53,190 nucleotides of DNA from Phycisphaerae bacterium (GTDB lineage Bacteria; Planctomycetota; Phycisphaerae; Sedimentisphaerales; Anaerohalosphaeraceae): contig JACZKQ010000040.1 of assembly GCA_014859965.1 (NCBI GenBank), positions 1 to 53,190 on the forward strand, read 5' to 3'. Below are positions 18,750 through 27,485 of this stretch, one piece after another. Numbering within the stretch: position 1 is the first letter of the stretch; the number at the start of each line of letters is the position of its first letter. A program made the translations under genes and the position numbers. The notes under the pieces are model-generated. The model did no database searches and was not told the origin of the DNA. It saw only the letters and a list, made by a program, of their open reading frames with translations.

Positions 18750-19232
18750 ATGAATAACCCATGGAATGCCGAGACCGGGTGTTGTCCGCGTTTTGATCCC
18801 GGGCCGTGGCAGGAGAAGGAAGTGGCGTGGGAGGACAAGCTTTTCGTTAAGGACCGGGTGCGGACGTTTTGCTATATGCCCCTGGGGTTCGGCAAGGTCG
18901 TGGTGCGTAACATGGCGAAGATCGAAAAGGCAGGCGCGTTTACGGCGGAGCCGCTGATGCTTTCTGATCATACGTCCAAGTGGAACATGGACGTTTACAT
19001 CGCGGTGACCAAAGAGGTGCCCGATGCGGATAACGTGCGCCTCAGCGGCACATACCTGTCCAAAGTGTTCGAAGGGCCGTACAAGGATACCGGCAAGTGG
19101 TGCAGCCAGATGCGTCAGTGGGTCGAATCCGGCGGCAGAACCATCGGCAAACTGTTCATGTTTTACACGACGTGTCCGCGCTGTGCCAAGACCTACGGCA
19201 AGAACTACACAGTGATCCTGGCCCAGGTGTAG
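18750..19232 (+). CDS. Conserved protein of unknown function ('hydrolase'-annotated family)
   Basis: 160 aa, no signal peptide. I recall close relatives in anaerobic bacteria and methanogenic archaea beginning NPWNxxTGCCPxFxPxPWQ and labelled 'hydrolase' without biochemical proof. Visible: GCCPRF at 10-15, conserved aromatic segments, and a C-terminal TTCPRCAKTYGKNY with a CxxC pair that could bind a metal or be redox active. A strong AGGAG site precedes the ATG; TTGCAA (18679) with GATAAT (18701) is a possible promoter. Monocistronic and convergent with the heme operon. Confidence 0.75.
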   Translation: MNNPWNAETGCCPRFDPGPWQEKEVAWEDKLFVKDRVRTFCYMPLGFGKVVVRNMAKIEKAGAFTAEPLMLSDHTSKWNMDVYIAVTKEVPDADNVRLSGTYLSKVFEGPYKDTGKWCSQMRQWVESGGRTIGKLFMFYTTCPRCAKTYGKNYTVILAQV

Positions 19233-19241
19233 CGGCCTCAT

Positions 19242-20492
19242 CTACTCCGGCAGCTCGTACACTTCGCGGCAGGCCGCCAGTGCCTTTCGGGCGGCGCCGT
19301 CGAGCCCGATCTCTTCGTCGGTCAGGTAGCAGGCCGGGTCCGGCGCCCACGGATCGTTGAAGTGCAGGTCCGCACGCACGCGCAGCGCTCCGCCGCACGC
19401 ATCAAAGAACCGGCACAGTCGACAGCGGCCCTTGACGTAAGCTCTTCGATCGCGGAGGCCCTTGAGCAGCGGCTCGTCCGAATCGGACCATATCTCGCTG
19501 AACGGTTTCTCGTGGATGTCGCCGAGGTCGTAGTGGCCCCAGAACTGGTCGGCGTGGACCTTGCCGTTGAAGTCGATGCAGCCGATGCCGACGCCGCTGC
19601 TGTTGAGCCCGCCGCCGTTCCACGTCAAAAGCTTCCAGACGTTTTCCGCCTTCACCGGGTCTTCCTGGAGCAGCTTAAGATAGAGGTACACGCCGTCGAC
19701 ATGGTTGTCCACGGTAAGGATGTCCGTCTTCTTGCCGGCCGCCGTGAAGGCTTTGGTGCGGGCCATGATCATCTCGATGGCCTGGCGGCTCTGAGAATGC
19801 GTGAGGTCTTCATTGGAGATGTCGCCTCCGCGGCCGCTGGGCACCAGGTGATAGAAGCAGGCCCGCTCGATATTGTTGGCTTCAAAAAAGTCAAACAGAG
19901 CCGCCAGGTCCTCGACGTTGCGTTTGGTCAGCGTCAGCCGAAGCCCGATGCGGACCCCGGCGTCCTGGCAGTTCCTGATGCCGGCAACGGCTTTTTCGAA
20001 TGCGCCGCCGACGCCGCGGAACCTGTCGTTGATCTCACCGATGCCGTCCAGGCTGATCCCGACGTATGAAACGCCGCGTTCCTTAATGGTCGCGGCGGCT
20101 TTCTTGTCGATCAGCGTCCCGTTGGTGGAGATCACCGTCCGCAGGCCCTTGCCGCCGGCGCGAGCGATCAGCTCGAACAGATCGTGCCGCATCAGCGGCT
20201 CGCCGCCGGAGAAGAGCACCGAGGGCACGCCGAAGGCCGCCAGGTCGTCGAGCACCGCTTTGGCTTCTTCGGTCGTCGCGTCGTTGCAGAGCTTGCCGAC
20301 GCCGCTGTCATTGTAGCAATGAACGCACTTAAGATTGCAGTTCCGCGTGATGTTCCAGACGACAATGGGGCGCCGCTCGGACGCCTTCCTGGGCACAACC
20401 TCGCCGGGCCGTTCGCCGGCGCCCTTCATTCCGTATCGAAGCCAGTCGCCCGGCGTTACTTCGCCACAGTACAGTTTGCTTATGTTAATCAT
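19242..20492 (-). CDS. ahbD: Radical SAM heme synthase AhbD (Fe-coproporphyrin III decarboxylase)
   Basis: 416 aa. The radical SAM cluster motif CNLKCVHC, the glycine-rich FSGGEPL and SLDG segments, and a C-terminal SPASM-like cysteine set (GIGCID, CRLCRFFDACGG) fit AhbD, which converts the two propionates of iron-coproporphyrin III to vinyls, the last step of siroheme-dependent heme synthesis. Assignment rests on neighbours ahbC, hemA and a siroheme decarboxylase. Start 20492 is preceded by GAAGG; the frame stays open to 20792, inside ahbC, but that part is shadow. Confidence 0.88.
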   Translation of the reverse strand: MINISKLYCGEVTPGDWLRYGMKGAGERPGEVVPRKASERRPIVVWNITRNCNLKCVHCYNDSGVGKLCNDATTEEAKAVLDDLAAFGVPSVLFSGGEPLMRHDLFELIARAGGKGLRTVISTNGTLIDKKAAATIKERGVSYVGISLDGIGEINDRFRGVGGAFEKAVAGIRNCQDAGVRIGLRLTLTKRNVEDLAALFDFFEANNIERACFYHLVPSGRGGDISNEDLTHSQSRQAIEMIMARTKAFTAAGKKTDILTVDNHVDGVYLYLKLLQEDPVKAENVWKLLTWNGGGLNSSGVGIGCIDFNGKVHADQFWGHYDLGDIHEKPFSEIWSDSDEPLLKGLRDRRAYVKGRCRLCRFFDACGGALRVRADLHFNDPWAPDPACYLTDEEIGLDGAARKALAACREVYELPE

Positions 20493-20541
20493 GAAGAACC
20501 TTCGTTCACTTTCTATTTCGGCAGCCTTGTACGTTAGACAG

Positions 20542-21654
20542 TTATCGTGTCGCCTCCGGGGGAACATAGGCACAGAACGGCTCCTCGGCCATGTAGTTGC
20601 CGGTTGCGGCAAAGGCGCGAGCCCGGCAGCCGCTGCAGAGGGCTCTGTAGCCGCAGCCGCCGCACTTGCCTTCGAGGGCGTCGCTGTCGCGCATTCGGGC
20701 CAGATCGGGGCTGCCGTGCCAGATGTCTTTAAGCGGCTGTTCGAGAATGTTCCCGCACTTGACGGGCAGATAGCCGCATGGAAAAACGTCACCCTGGTGG
20801 CCCACGAAGATCACGCCCAATCCGGCCAGACAGCCGCGGGTGGCTTTTCCGTGGGGGTGCGCGCCCGGTGCGGCCGCGTGGGACGGCGCCGACGCCCGGC
20901 GGACCTTGTCGAGCCCGTGCTGGCGGATGACGCGTTCGTAATGCGGCCCGCAGGTGACCTTGATCTCAATTTCGCCTCGCCCGTCCAGGCGACAGATGCT
21001 GACGAGCATCTCTTCGTACTGCTCGGGGCTGAGCATGTCCGTCTCCGCCAACACCTGCCCGCAGCCGACGGGCACGAGCATGAAGATATGGACGGCCGCG
21101 GCGCCGAGCGTTCTTGCGAGTTGGTAAACGTCTTCGATCTGGTGCGCGTTGTGCTTTGTTAACGTTACGTTGATCTGAAACGGCACGCCGTGATGCGCCA
21201 GGCATCGAATCCCCGCCAGGGCCTGTTCGAACGAACCGCTTAACTGCCGCAGCCGGTCGTGTACTTCGGCGGTGGCGCCGTCGAGACTTACCGACACGCG
21301 GGCGACGCCGCTGTCCTTGATCCGGCGGGTGATAGTTTCATCGACAAGGGTGCCGTTGGTCGCCAGCGCGGCGCGGATATCGCGCCCGCGGGCGTAATCG
21401 ATCAGTTCAAAGATATCCTCGCGACACAGCGGCTCGCCTCCGGAAAAAACCAGTATGGGCATGAACGGCTGCGAGCGCCCGACCTCGGCCAGTTGATCGA
21501 TCATCGTCCGGGCTTGTTCAGTTGTCAGGTCCTTGCAGGCGGTCTCGTCGCCGTCGATGCGGCGGCAATGCGCACAACTGAGATTGCACCGGATCGTGCT
21601 CTCCCAGAAGAGCAGCCGCAGCATCTGATTGCCCGGTTTATGGTGTGCCGTCAT
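20542..21654 (-). CDS. ahbC: Radical SAM protein AhbC (12,18-didecarboxysiroheme deacetylase)
   Basis: 370 aa. Radical SAM motif CNLSCAHC, FSGGEPLCRED, SLDGA, and a SPASM region with FPCGYLP, KCGGCGYRALCSGC and a final C. AhbC removes the acetate side chains of 12,18-didecarboxysiroheme to give iron-coproporphyrin III. Opening text LLFWESTIRCNL is typical. The start at 21654 overlaps the hemA end by 17 bp and has GGAG upstream; an internal ATG at 21624 also exists. AhbC and AhbD are paralogues, so the order of names could be checked by phylogeny. Confidence 0.88.
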   Translation of the reverse strand: MTAHHKPGNQMLRLLFWESTIRCNLSCAHCRRIDGDETACKDLTTEQARTMIDQLAEVGRSQPFMPILVFSGGEPLCREDIFELIDYARGRDIRAALATNGTLVDETITRRIKDSGVARVSVSLDGATAEVHDRLRQLSGSFEQALAGIRCLAHHGVPFQINVTLTKHNAHQIEDVYQLARTLGAAAVHIFMLVPVGCGQVLAETDMLSPEQYEEMLVSICRLDGRGEIEIKVTCGPHYERVIRQHGLDKVRRASAPSHAAAPGAHPHGKATRGCLAGLGVIFVGHQGDVFPCGYLPVKCGNILEQPLKDIWHGSPDLARMRDSDALEGKCGGCGYRALCSGCRARAFAATGNYMAEEPFCAYVPPEATR

Positions 21655-22951
21655 GGATGTCTCCGCTTCGAATGTCTTCTGCGATCTGCCGGGCCTGGTC
21701 GAGAATGTCGACGGCCATCTTCGCAGCGTGGTCTACGCCGTGCGTTTTCGCCTCGGCGTTCATATTCTTGATGACACAGTGCAGCAGTTTGTTCACCACG
21801 CGCGAGACCATCGATTCCATCGCCCCGCGACAGTCGGCCGTCTGCCTGGGCCCGACGAAAAACCGCTCCATTTCGTTTCGCTGGATGCGCTCGAACTGTT
21901 CCTTCATCTGTCCGACCAGCGGACCGATCTGGCTGATGTTCAGCCAATCCATGAATTCGGCGGTCTTCTCACAGATGATCTCCACCGCGACGTCAACCTC
22001 CTCCCGGCGAAGCATGACGTTCTGCTCGACTACGGCGGCGAGATCGTCCACGCTGTAAAGATACACATTGGCGATCTCGTTTACGGCGGGGTCGACGTTT
22101 CGCGGCACAGCGATATCAACGATCAGGACGGCACCCTTACGCCGACTGCCGATCGCCTTCTTGAATTCGGCTTTGCCGAACAGGTAACCTTGTCCACCCG
22201 CCGAAGCCACGACAATGTCCGCGCCGGCGAGGTGCTCGGCAAGCGCTTCCCACTTGTCGGCTCGAATCCCGTGTGCGGCCGCCAGGTCCATCGCCCGCTG
22301 CAGGGACCGATTGATCACGACGATATCGCTGCACTTAACGTGTTTGAAATGTTCGACAAGCAGTTCGCCCATCTGGCCGGCCCCGATGATGACGACGCGG
22401 GCCGCGGCGATATCCTCGAAAAGCTGGCCTGCCAGTTCGACCGCCACGCCCGCGACGCTGACACGGCGATTGGCAATGGTGGTGTTAGAGTATATCTCTT
22501 TGCTCGTCTCGAACGCGGCATGGAAAAGGCGGTTAAGGACCTTGCCCGTACTTTGGACACTGCACGCGATCGTGTAGCCTTCCTTGACCTGCGAGATAAT
22601 TTGCGATTCGCCGACAACCATGCTGTCGAGGCTGGACCCGACGGTCAGCAGGTGGCTGACCGCGTCCGGGCCGCAGCGGAAATACAGGTACTCGGAAAAT
22701 TCTTCGACTGCGATGCCGCGCGACCGTCCGAGGAACGCGATCACGTCGTCGGCGCCGGGCTTGTCCTGTTCATCGGATGCCCAGTAAACCTCGACGCGAT
22801 TGCAGGTCGACAGGATCACAAACTCGGCGGCGGGGTGCTGTGCCTTGAGGGCTGCCAGAGCCATGGCGCACGCCTCCGCGTCAAACGCCAGACGCTCCCG
22901 AACGCCAATCGGCGCCGTCTTATGGTTCAATCCTAAAACAGTAATTTCCAT
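21638..22951 (-). CDS. hemA: Glutamyl-tRNA reductase
   Basis: 437 aa. Makes glutamate-1-semialdehyde from Glu-tRNA, the first step of the C5 tetrapyrrole route. LGLNHKTAP at the start, the catalytic cysteine in LSTCNRVEVY, the NADPH-binding VIIGAGQMGELL, and a C-terminal dimerisation helix are all present. It begins 2 bp after the hemX-like gene and overlaps ahbC, indicating one operon. Confidence 0.96.
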   Translation of the reverse strand: MEITVLGLNHKTAPIGVRERLAFDAEACAMALAALKAQHPAAEFVILSTCNRVEVYWASDEQDKPGADDVIAFLGRSRGIAVEEFSEYLYFRCGPDAVSHLLTVGSSLDSMVVGESQIISQVKEGYTIACSVQSTGKVLNRLFHAAFETSKEIYSNTTIANRRVSVAGVAVELAGQLFEDIAAARVVIIGAGQMGELLVEHFKHVKCSDIVVINRSLQRAMDLAAAHGIRADKWEALAEHLAGADIVVASAGGQGYLFGKAEFKKAIGSRRKGAVLIVDIAVPRNVDPAVNEIANVYLYSVDDLAAVVEQNVMLRREEVDVAVEIICEKTAEFMDWLNISQIGPLVGQMKEQFERIQRNEMERFFVGPRQTADCRGAMESMVSRVVNKLLHCVIKNMNAEAKTHGVDHAAKMAVDILDQARQIAEDIRSGDIHDGTP

Positions 22952-22953
22952 CG

Positions 22954-23844
22954 TCAGACTGTTTCCGTCGCCTGCACCAGCGTCACGGCGGCGTGCGAGA
23001 ACACATGCCGCGTACCGCAGAAAAATGTTACACCCACTATGGCAAAAATGATCAGGAAGAAGGCGACCATTGTCAGGTAGGCAACTGCCTTGCCGCCTAA
23101 TCGCACCAGCGGCCGCAGGACAAGAATCGCCGCCAACAGCAGCCAGGCAAGCAGGATGAGCACGATCTTTGGATCGATCAGCCAGTGGGCCAACGTCGTC
23201 TCGCCTGAGCGAATCTGGATCGCCGCCATACCTAAACCCGTGAAAAGCCCAAAGCTGAGCAGCACAAAACCTGCCTCGATGCCGAAGAGGTTCATGCGGC
23301 GAAGCTTCTCGATATTCGGCATCCGTCCTAACACCTTACCGAGTTCTTTGTTCTTAAGCCGCTTGTTCGCAAGAACATACATCCATGCCGAAACCGTAGC
23401 AAAAGCGATCGCGGCGGCGCTAAGGACCATTGCCAGTCCGTGGACGAGGGCCCAGGGCGTTTTTGCAGCCTCGTGCACCTCTGTAACCGGCGAGGCGACT
23501 TTAGCCCCGAGCACGGAGATCAGCAACAGGATCCACGTCATCGCCGATTGGAACCACACCTGCGGTATCACCGTGCTGAGAAGCAGGTAAGCAGCGCCGG
23601 AGGCAATGCCCAGAAGAGTCATCGATTCGAAAAGGCCGGTCAGCGGAAAGCCCTGAATGGCCATCCCACGCAGTACGAGCAGGATCGACTGAAGGCAGAT
23701 GCCGGCGATGATCAAACAGGTCAATAATCGGCGGTATTTGGGCCCGTCAGCAGACAACTGGCGGGCGGCCACTGTGCCGGCGACCAGGTAGACCCCAAGC
23801 ACCAGATAAAGCACAAGTCTTTCATTCAAAGGCAGTTGCAGCAT
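22954..23844 (-). CDS. HemX/CcsA-like membrane protein
   Basis: 296 aa with eight hydrophobic segments. It belongs to the cytochrome c assembly (CcsA/HemX) superfamily: conserved histidines in WALVHGL and GTRHVF, plus LIDPKIVLILLAW near the end. The tryptophan-rich WWD motif of true CcsA heme handlers is not evident, and its place before hemA matches HemX, thought to control HemA levels. A role in heme export or cytochrome c assembly cannot be excluded. AAGGAAATGA precedes the ATG. Confidence 0.85.
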   Translation of the reverse strand: MLQLPLNERLVLYLVLGVYLVAGTVAARQLSADGPKYRRLLTCLIIAGICLQSILLVLRGMAIQGFPLTGLFESMTLLGIASGAAYLLLSTVIPQVWFQSAMTWILLLISVLGAKVASPVTEVHEAAKTPWALVHGLAMVLSAAAIAFATVSAWMYVLANKRLKNKELGKVLGRMPNIEKLRRMNLFGIEAGFVLLSFGLFTGLGMAAIQIRSGETTLAHWLIDPKIVLILLAWLLLAAILVLRPLVRLGGKAVAYLTMVAFFLIIFAIVGVTFFCGTRHVFSHAAVTLVQATETV

Positions 23845-23896
23845 TCATTTCCTTTATTATGTACGAATGTCTGTTACTTTGGCCGGCCGAGCCGGT

Positions 23897-24415
23897 TTAT
23901 ACGCCCTTAATATACGTGGGCGGCGCCTTCTTAAGTTCTTTTAATGTCTGAAGTTGGCGGTATTTGTCCACGCCGCAGGCCCGGCTCATCGCCGCCACCG
24001 TCTCGTCGACTTCCGCCGCATCGGCCCCGTGGACCATTGTATACAGGTTGTACGGCCAGGCGTCGCTTGCCGGGCGTTCGTAGGCGTGCGAGACCTGCGG
24101 GAAGCCCGCCAGCATCGTGCCCACCTCTTCGACGCGTTCGGATTCCACCTGCCAGACGACCATCGCGCCAGCCCCCAGGCCGACCTTCACGTGGCTGACG
24201 ACCGCCCCAATTCGCCGGAGTTTGCCGTCGTCCCGCCAGCGTTTGAGCACGTCCAGCAGCTCGGCTGTCTCAATGCCGATCTTGCGGGCCATGTCCTGGT
24301 AGGGGGTCAGCGTTATCGGAAACCCCTTTTGCAGTACTGCTAACACGCGTTTTTCAAGATCGCTTAGCGATGATTTCATGTCTAAGGAACTCACGGACTC
24401 TTTAAAACTCGTCAT
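23897..24415 (-). CDS. Siroheme decarboxylase subunit (AhbA/AhbB family)
   Basis: 172 aa of the Lrp/AsnC-like siroheme decarboxylase family: an N-terminal winged helix (LSDLEKRVLAVLQKGFPIT, IGIETAELLDVLKRWRDDGKLRRIGAV) and a ferredoxin-like C-terminal domain (NLYTMVHGADAAEVDE). It decarboxylates siroheme to 12,18-didecarboxysiroheme. AhbA and AhbB cannot be told apart here, and only one copy is present; it may act as a homodimer or have a partner elsewhere. First gene of the heme operon. Start 24415 or ATG 24379; neither has a clear ribosome site. Confidence 0.88.
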   Translation of the reverse strand: MTSFKESVSSLDMKSSLSDLEKRVLAVLQKGFPITLTPYQDMARKIGIETAELLDVLKRWRDDGKLRRIGAVVSHVKVGLGAGAMVVWQVESERVEEVGTMLAGFPQVSHAYERPASDAWPYNLYTMVHGADAAEVDETVAAMSRACGVDKYRQLQTLKELKKAPPTYIKGV

Positions 24416-24431
24416 ATTAAAGAAGGATCAC

Positions 24432-24460
24432 TATATACGAGCAACCTGCTGGCGGTGCAA
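24432..24460 (-). promoter_or_regulatory. Sigma-70 promoter of the heme operon
   Basis: Minus strand TTGCAC (24460-24455), 17-nt spacer, TATATA (24437-24432), 17 bp before the first start candidate at 24415. The short leader would favour either 24415 or 24379. Confidence 0.6.
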
Positions 24461-24610
24461 TAAAAAGGCTCGCCAACCACCCATCCTCAATCGTCCATTA
24501 GGCAACCGTCATTCGGCTAAAACCCAATGCCAAGCCACAAAAGGGCTTTCTGCCGGTGGCGGCGAAGCCTTTCGGACTCTTCTCAAGTGTGATTTTTCGT
24601 CAATTGCCGG

Positions 24611-25969
24611 TCATTCGGGCTTGTCGGCGGAAATCTCATCCTGAATGTAAGTTTTTTCTCGATACGCCATGGCCACAAATATGAACAGCACCGCCGTTAC
24701 CGCCATGACCCCCACGAAAAACCAGTAATAGTCCGCCCCGGCCAGTTTGCTGGTGCCGTCAGAGTTCTGGATGAACTTGTTGACAACGGCCGTAAAAAGG
24801 TTGCCGACCGTGATTGACATGAAGAACACAGACATGATAAAGGCCTTCATCTTCTTAGGCGCCTGCTTATAGGAGAATTCCAGGCAGGTGATGGAGACCA
24901 TAATCTCGGCGGACGTCAGAAAAACATAAGCCAGAAAGAGCCAGCCCACACTGGGTGCGCCGCCTGCATCGATTCGTGTCTGGCTCCAGCCGGCGACCAC
25001 CCAGGAGAAGGCAGCGACGAACAGCCCGATGGTGATCTTGCGCAAAGGGGTCAGGCGGAAGACCTTGTTGATAGCGGGGTAGATCGCGTACGAGAAAATG
25101 GGGATGCCGATGATGATGAGGAATGGGTTTGCCGCTACGATTTGTGAGGAAAGCCACTCTCGCCCGAGCCAGTGACGGTTCATCTGCTCGGCCTGGAGGA
25201 CCCAGGCGGAGTCCATCTGGTCGTAAAGTGACCAGAATGGGGCGATGAAAATGTAGAGGACGGAAAGCTTCAGGAGGGCCTTGACGCCTTGGGCACTGAA
25301 CGTCTCTTTGAGAAAGCCTACCCCTCCCGCGGGGATGTGGACCATTTCGCGGTTTCCGGCCCAGAATGCCAGCGTCGCCAGGAACATGAGGGCACCGGGT
25401 ACGCCGAAGGCGATGCGCGGGCCGAAGCGTTTGAGGAGTTCCGGGACGAGCAGGCTCGAGAAGACCGCCCCGACGTTGATGGCGAAGTAGAACCAGGCAT
25501 ACATGCGGCTGAGAAGGTGTTGATTCGTCTTGCCGAACTGATCGCCGACATTGGCCGAGACGCAGGGTTTGATAATGCCAGAGCCTACAGCTATGAGGAG
25601 CAGGCCTGCAAAGAGCCCGACGCGGGTCTGATCCACGACCAATGCAACGAAACCGGCGCAATAGACGAGGTTGAAAATCACAATGGTTCGATATTTGCCA
25701 AGCCAGATGTCGGAGATCAGAGCCCCGACAAGCGGCATGAAGTACACCAGGGACACAAACATGTGAAACCAGGTCTTGCTTTGCTCGGGGTTGAGAGGGT
25801 CGAGGGCGCCGCCGCGGCCGAGCAGGTACTGTGTCATGAATACGGTCAGGATGCATCGGGTCCCATAGAAAGCAAACCGCTCGGCGGCTTCATTGGTCAA
25901 AATATAAGGAATGCCGGGCGGCGTTTTCGTCGTGGCGATGGGCGCCGTCAAATATTTGCTTTCGGCCAT
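24611..25969 (-). CDS. POT/PTR family proton-coupled peptide transporter
   Basis: 452 aa, about 12 transmembrane helices. The POT signature ExxER appears as NEAAERFAFYG near 26-36, followed by SDIWLGKYRTI and an FYFAINVGA segment. Substrates are usually di- and tripeptides carried into the cytoplasm with protons. It ends the minus-strand block downstream of GH5 but is separated from it by 292 bp, so it is probably its own unit. Specificity cannot be read from sequence. Confidence 0.9.
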   Translation of the reverse strand: MAESKYLTAPIATTKTPPGIPYILTNEAAERFAFYGTRCILTVFMTQYLLGRGGALDPLNPEQSKTWFHMFVSLVYFMPLVGALISDIWLGKYRTIVIFNLVYCAGFVALVVDQTRVGLFAGLLLIAVGSGIIKPCVSANVGDQFGKTNQHLLSRMYAWFYFAINVGAVFSSLLVPELLKRFGPRIAFGVPGALMFLATLAFWAGNREMVHIPAGGVGFLKETFSAQGVKALLKLSVLYIFIAPFWSLYDQMDSAWVLQAEQMNRHWLGREWLSSQIVAANPFLIIIGIPIFSYAIYPAINKVFRLTPLRKITIGLFVAAFSWVVAGWSQTRIDAGGAPSVGWLFLAYVFLTSAEIMVSITCLEFSYKQAPKKMKAFIMSVFFMSITVGNLFTAVVNKFIQNSDGTSKLAGADYYWFFVGVMAVTAVLFIFVAMAYREKTYIQDEISADKPE

Positions 25970-26261
25970 AAGCGACGTAACCTCTTTTGATCAATATAAT
26001 TACATTCAACTGTTTAGTGAGTGGGCCATCATACAACAGACGGGCGTAGATGTCGAGACCCTTTGAGGCGGAAGCGAAAAGATGGACGGATCCAGCATCA
26101 GACTGCCTGCTCATTGGCCTCTACCATCAACTGGTCGCTGGTCGCACGTCCCCGCAGTGGGGATACGATACATCCGCCGGCTTGTGCCTGGCAATAGCCG
26201 CCAGCAGTAACTTAAGTCTGATCGCGTTGACTGTTTTCGTGCGGACCTCCGTGCGAAGCGT
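25970..26261. other. Intergenic region upstream of the POT gene
   Basis: 292 bp. The AT-rich stretch at 25985-26015 is the likely control region of the POT gene, with GAGG about 12 nt from the start. The remaining sequence holds one 71-codon plus-strand frame with no ribosome site or recognisable motif, which I do not call. Confidence 0.5.
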
Positions 26262-27416
26262 CTAAATCGACCTGAGCCCCAGCGATTTGACTACGATTTG
26301 GTCGACTTGCGGCTTGCCGTCCACATAGCGGCGGTTGAGGCCAAAACCCTCATCCCAGCCCCACACGGCCCAGCCGATGCGATGCTCGGCCAGCACTTGA
26401 CCGAAATCGCGAAACCAGTTTGCCCGGTGCTCGGGATCGGAATGGACAGGAAACACACCGAATTCGCCGCAGTACAGCGCCACGCCCTGGCGTGCGCCCC
26501 ACTCTATGCCCTCCTTAAAACGTGCGGCGAGTCTGGCCTTGTTCCATCGTTCGTTGCCGTAGCGCTCCACCATCCGCCGTGAGCCGGGCTTGTCGTCGAG
26601 TGCCGCCAGCAGCGGAGCGACCGTCTCCGGGCTGGAGGGATACGGCACGCCGCGCAACGGTTTGACGTCCTCGCCCGCCCATGTCGCGCCTTGATGCGTG
26701 AAAGGGAACGGATCGTAACAGTGGAATGAATAGACAATGTTCTTGTCAGGCAGGGGAGTGAGGCGCTTCAGCCCGTCAATGCCGCCCCAACCCGCCCCGG
26801 TCGTCATGATAGTATGCTGAGGCGCGCTTTGGCGAATAGCCGCTGTCAGCCGGGCGTTGAGCACGTTCCACTCTTCCTCGCGCCCGGCAAACACCGGCTC
26901 GTTGATGATCTCAAAGACCGTCAGGTCCGGATCGAAGCCTTTAAGTCGCGTCGCCAGCGCGGTCCAAAATTTGACGAAGGCGTTCTGCCAGTCCGGGCTC
27001 AATTCCGCCTCCCGGTCTTCGTTGTGCAGGTCGATGACCACCAACAGGCCGGCCCGATGGAAGCGGCGCATGGCGGCTTCGAGCCAGGCAGCCCGGCTTT
27101 CCAGAATAGCGCCGGTGCTCTGGTCCATCAGCACGTTCGGGTGGATGGCGATGCGCACGTGCTTAAGGCCGATCTGTGCCATCATCGCCGCTTCGGCCTC
27201 CGAAATGTAATTGGCAAAGTGCTCTTCCGTATCGCGCCGCACATAGCGGAACCAGCGGCAGATGTTGGCGCCCGTGGCGAGCCGCTCTAATCGGCCCTGC
27301 GGTACCTGCGACGGGGCGGCAGTCGTTATCGAATGGAGGCAAAAGGCCGATGCCGCGGCCGCCGCTGACGTACGGCGCAGGAACTCGCGTCGTGTTAAGA
27401 ATGACTTCGCTTGCAT
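26262..27416 (-). CDS. Tat-exported GH5-family glycosidase (endoglucanase-like)
   Basis: 384 aa. A twin-arginine signal TRREFLRRTSAAAAA (8-22) precedes a GH5 TIM barrel: FEIINEP with acid/base E173 and YCGEFG with nucleophile E318; HCYDPFPFTHQG and the Trp near WAVWGWDEG are typical. Retaining endo-beta-glucanase or mannanase activity is expected. Start 27416 has GGAG at 9 nt; the longer frame to 27479 lacks this. It follows a sulfatase by 69 bp and is the last gene of the sulfatase cluster. Confidence 0.9.
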   Translation of the reverse strand: MQAKSFLTRREFLRRTSAAAAASAFCLHSITTAAPSQVPQGRLERLATGANICRWFRYVRRDTEEHFANYISEAEAAMMAQIGLKHVRIAIHPNVLMDQSTGAILESRAAWLEAAMRRFHRAGLLVVIDLHNEDREAELSPDWQNAFVKFWTALATRLKGFDPDLTVFEIINEPVFAGREEEWNVLNARLTAAIRQSAPQHTIMTTGAGWGGIDGLKRLTPLPDKNIVYSFHCYDPFPFTHQGATWAGEDVKPLRGVPYPSSPETVAPLLAALDDKPGSRRMVERYGNERWNKARLAARFKEGIEWGARQGVALYCGEFGVFPVHSDPEHRANWFRDFGQVLAEHRIGWAVWGWDEGFGLNRRYVDGKPQVDQIVVKSLGLRSI

Positions 27417-27485
27417 AATTTCATCTCCGGTTGATTTAGTTGCGGACTTCATGGCTACGGGTTGGCAGGCTGTCTCCATAGGCGG

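Noticed and set aside
26050-26265. 71-codon plus-strand ORF in a 292-bp gap
   Set aside because: No ribosome site, no conserved motif, and it runs into the GH5 gene end.
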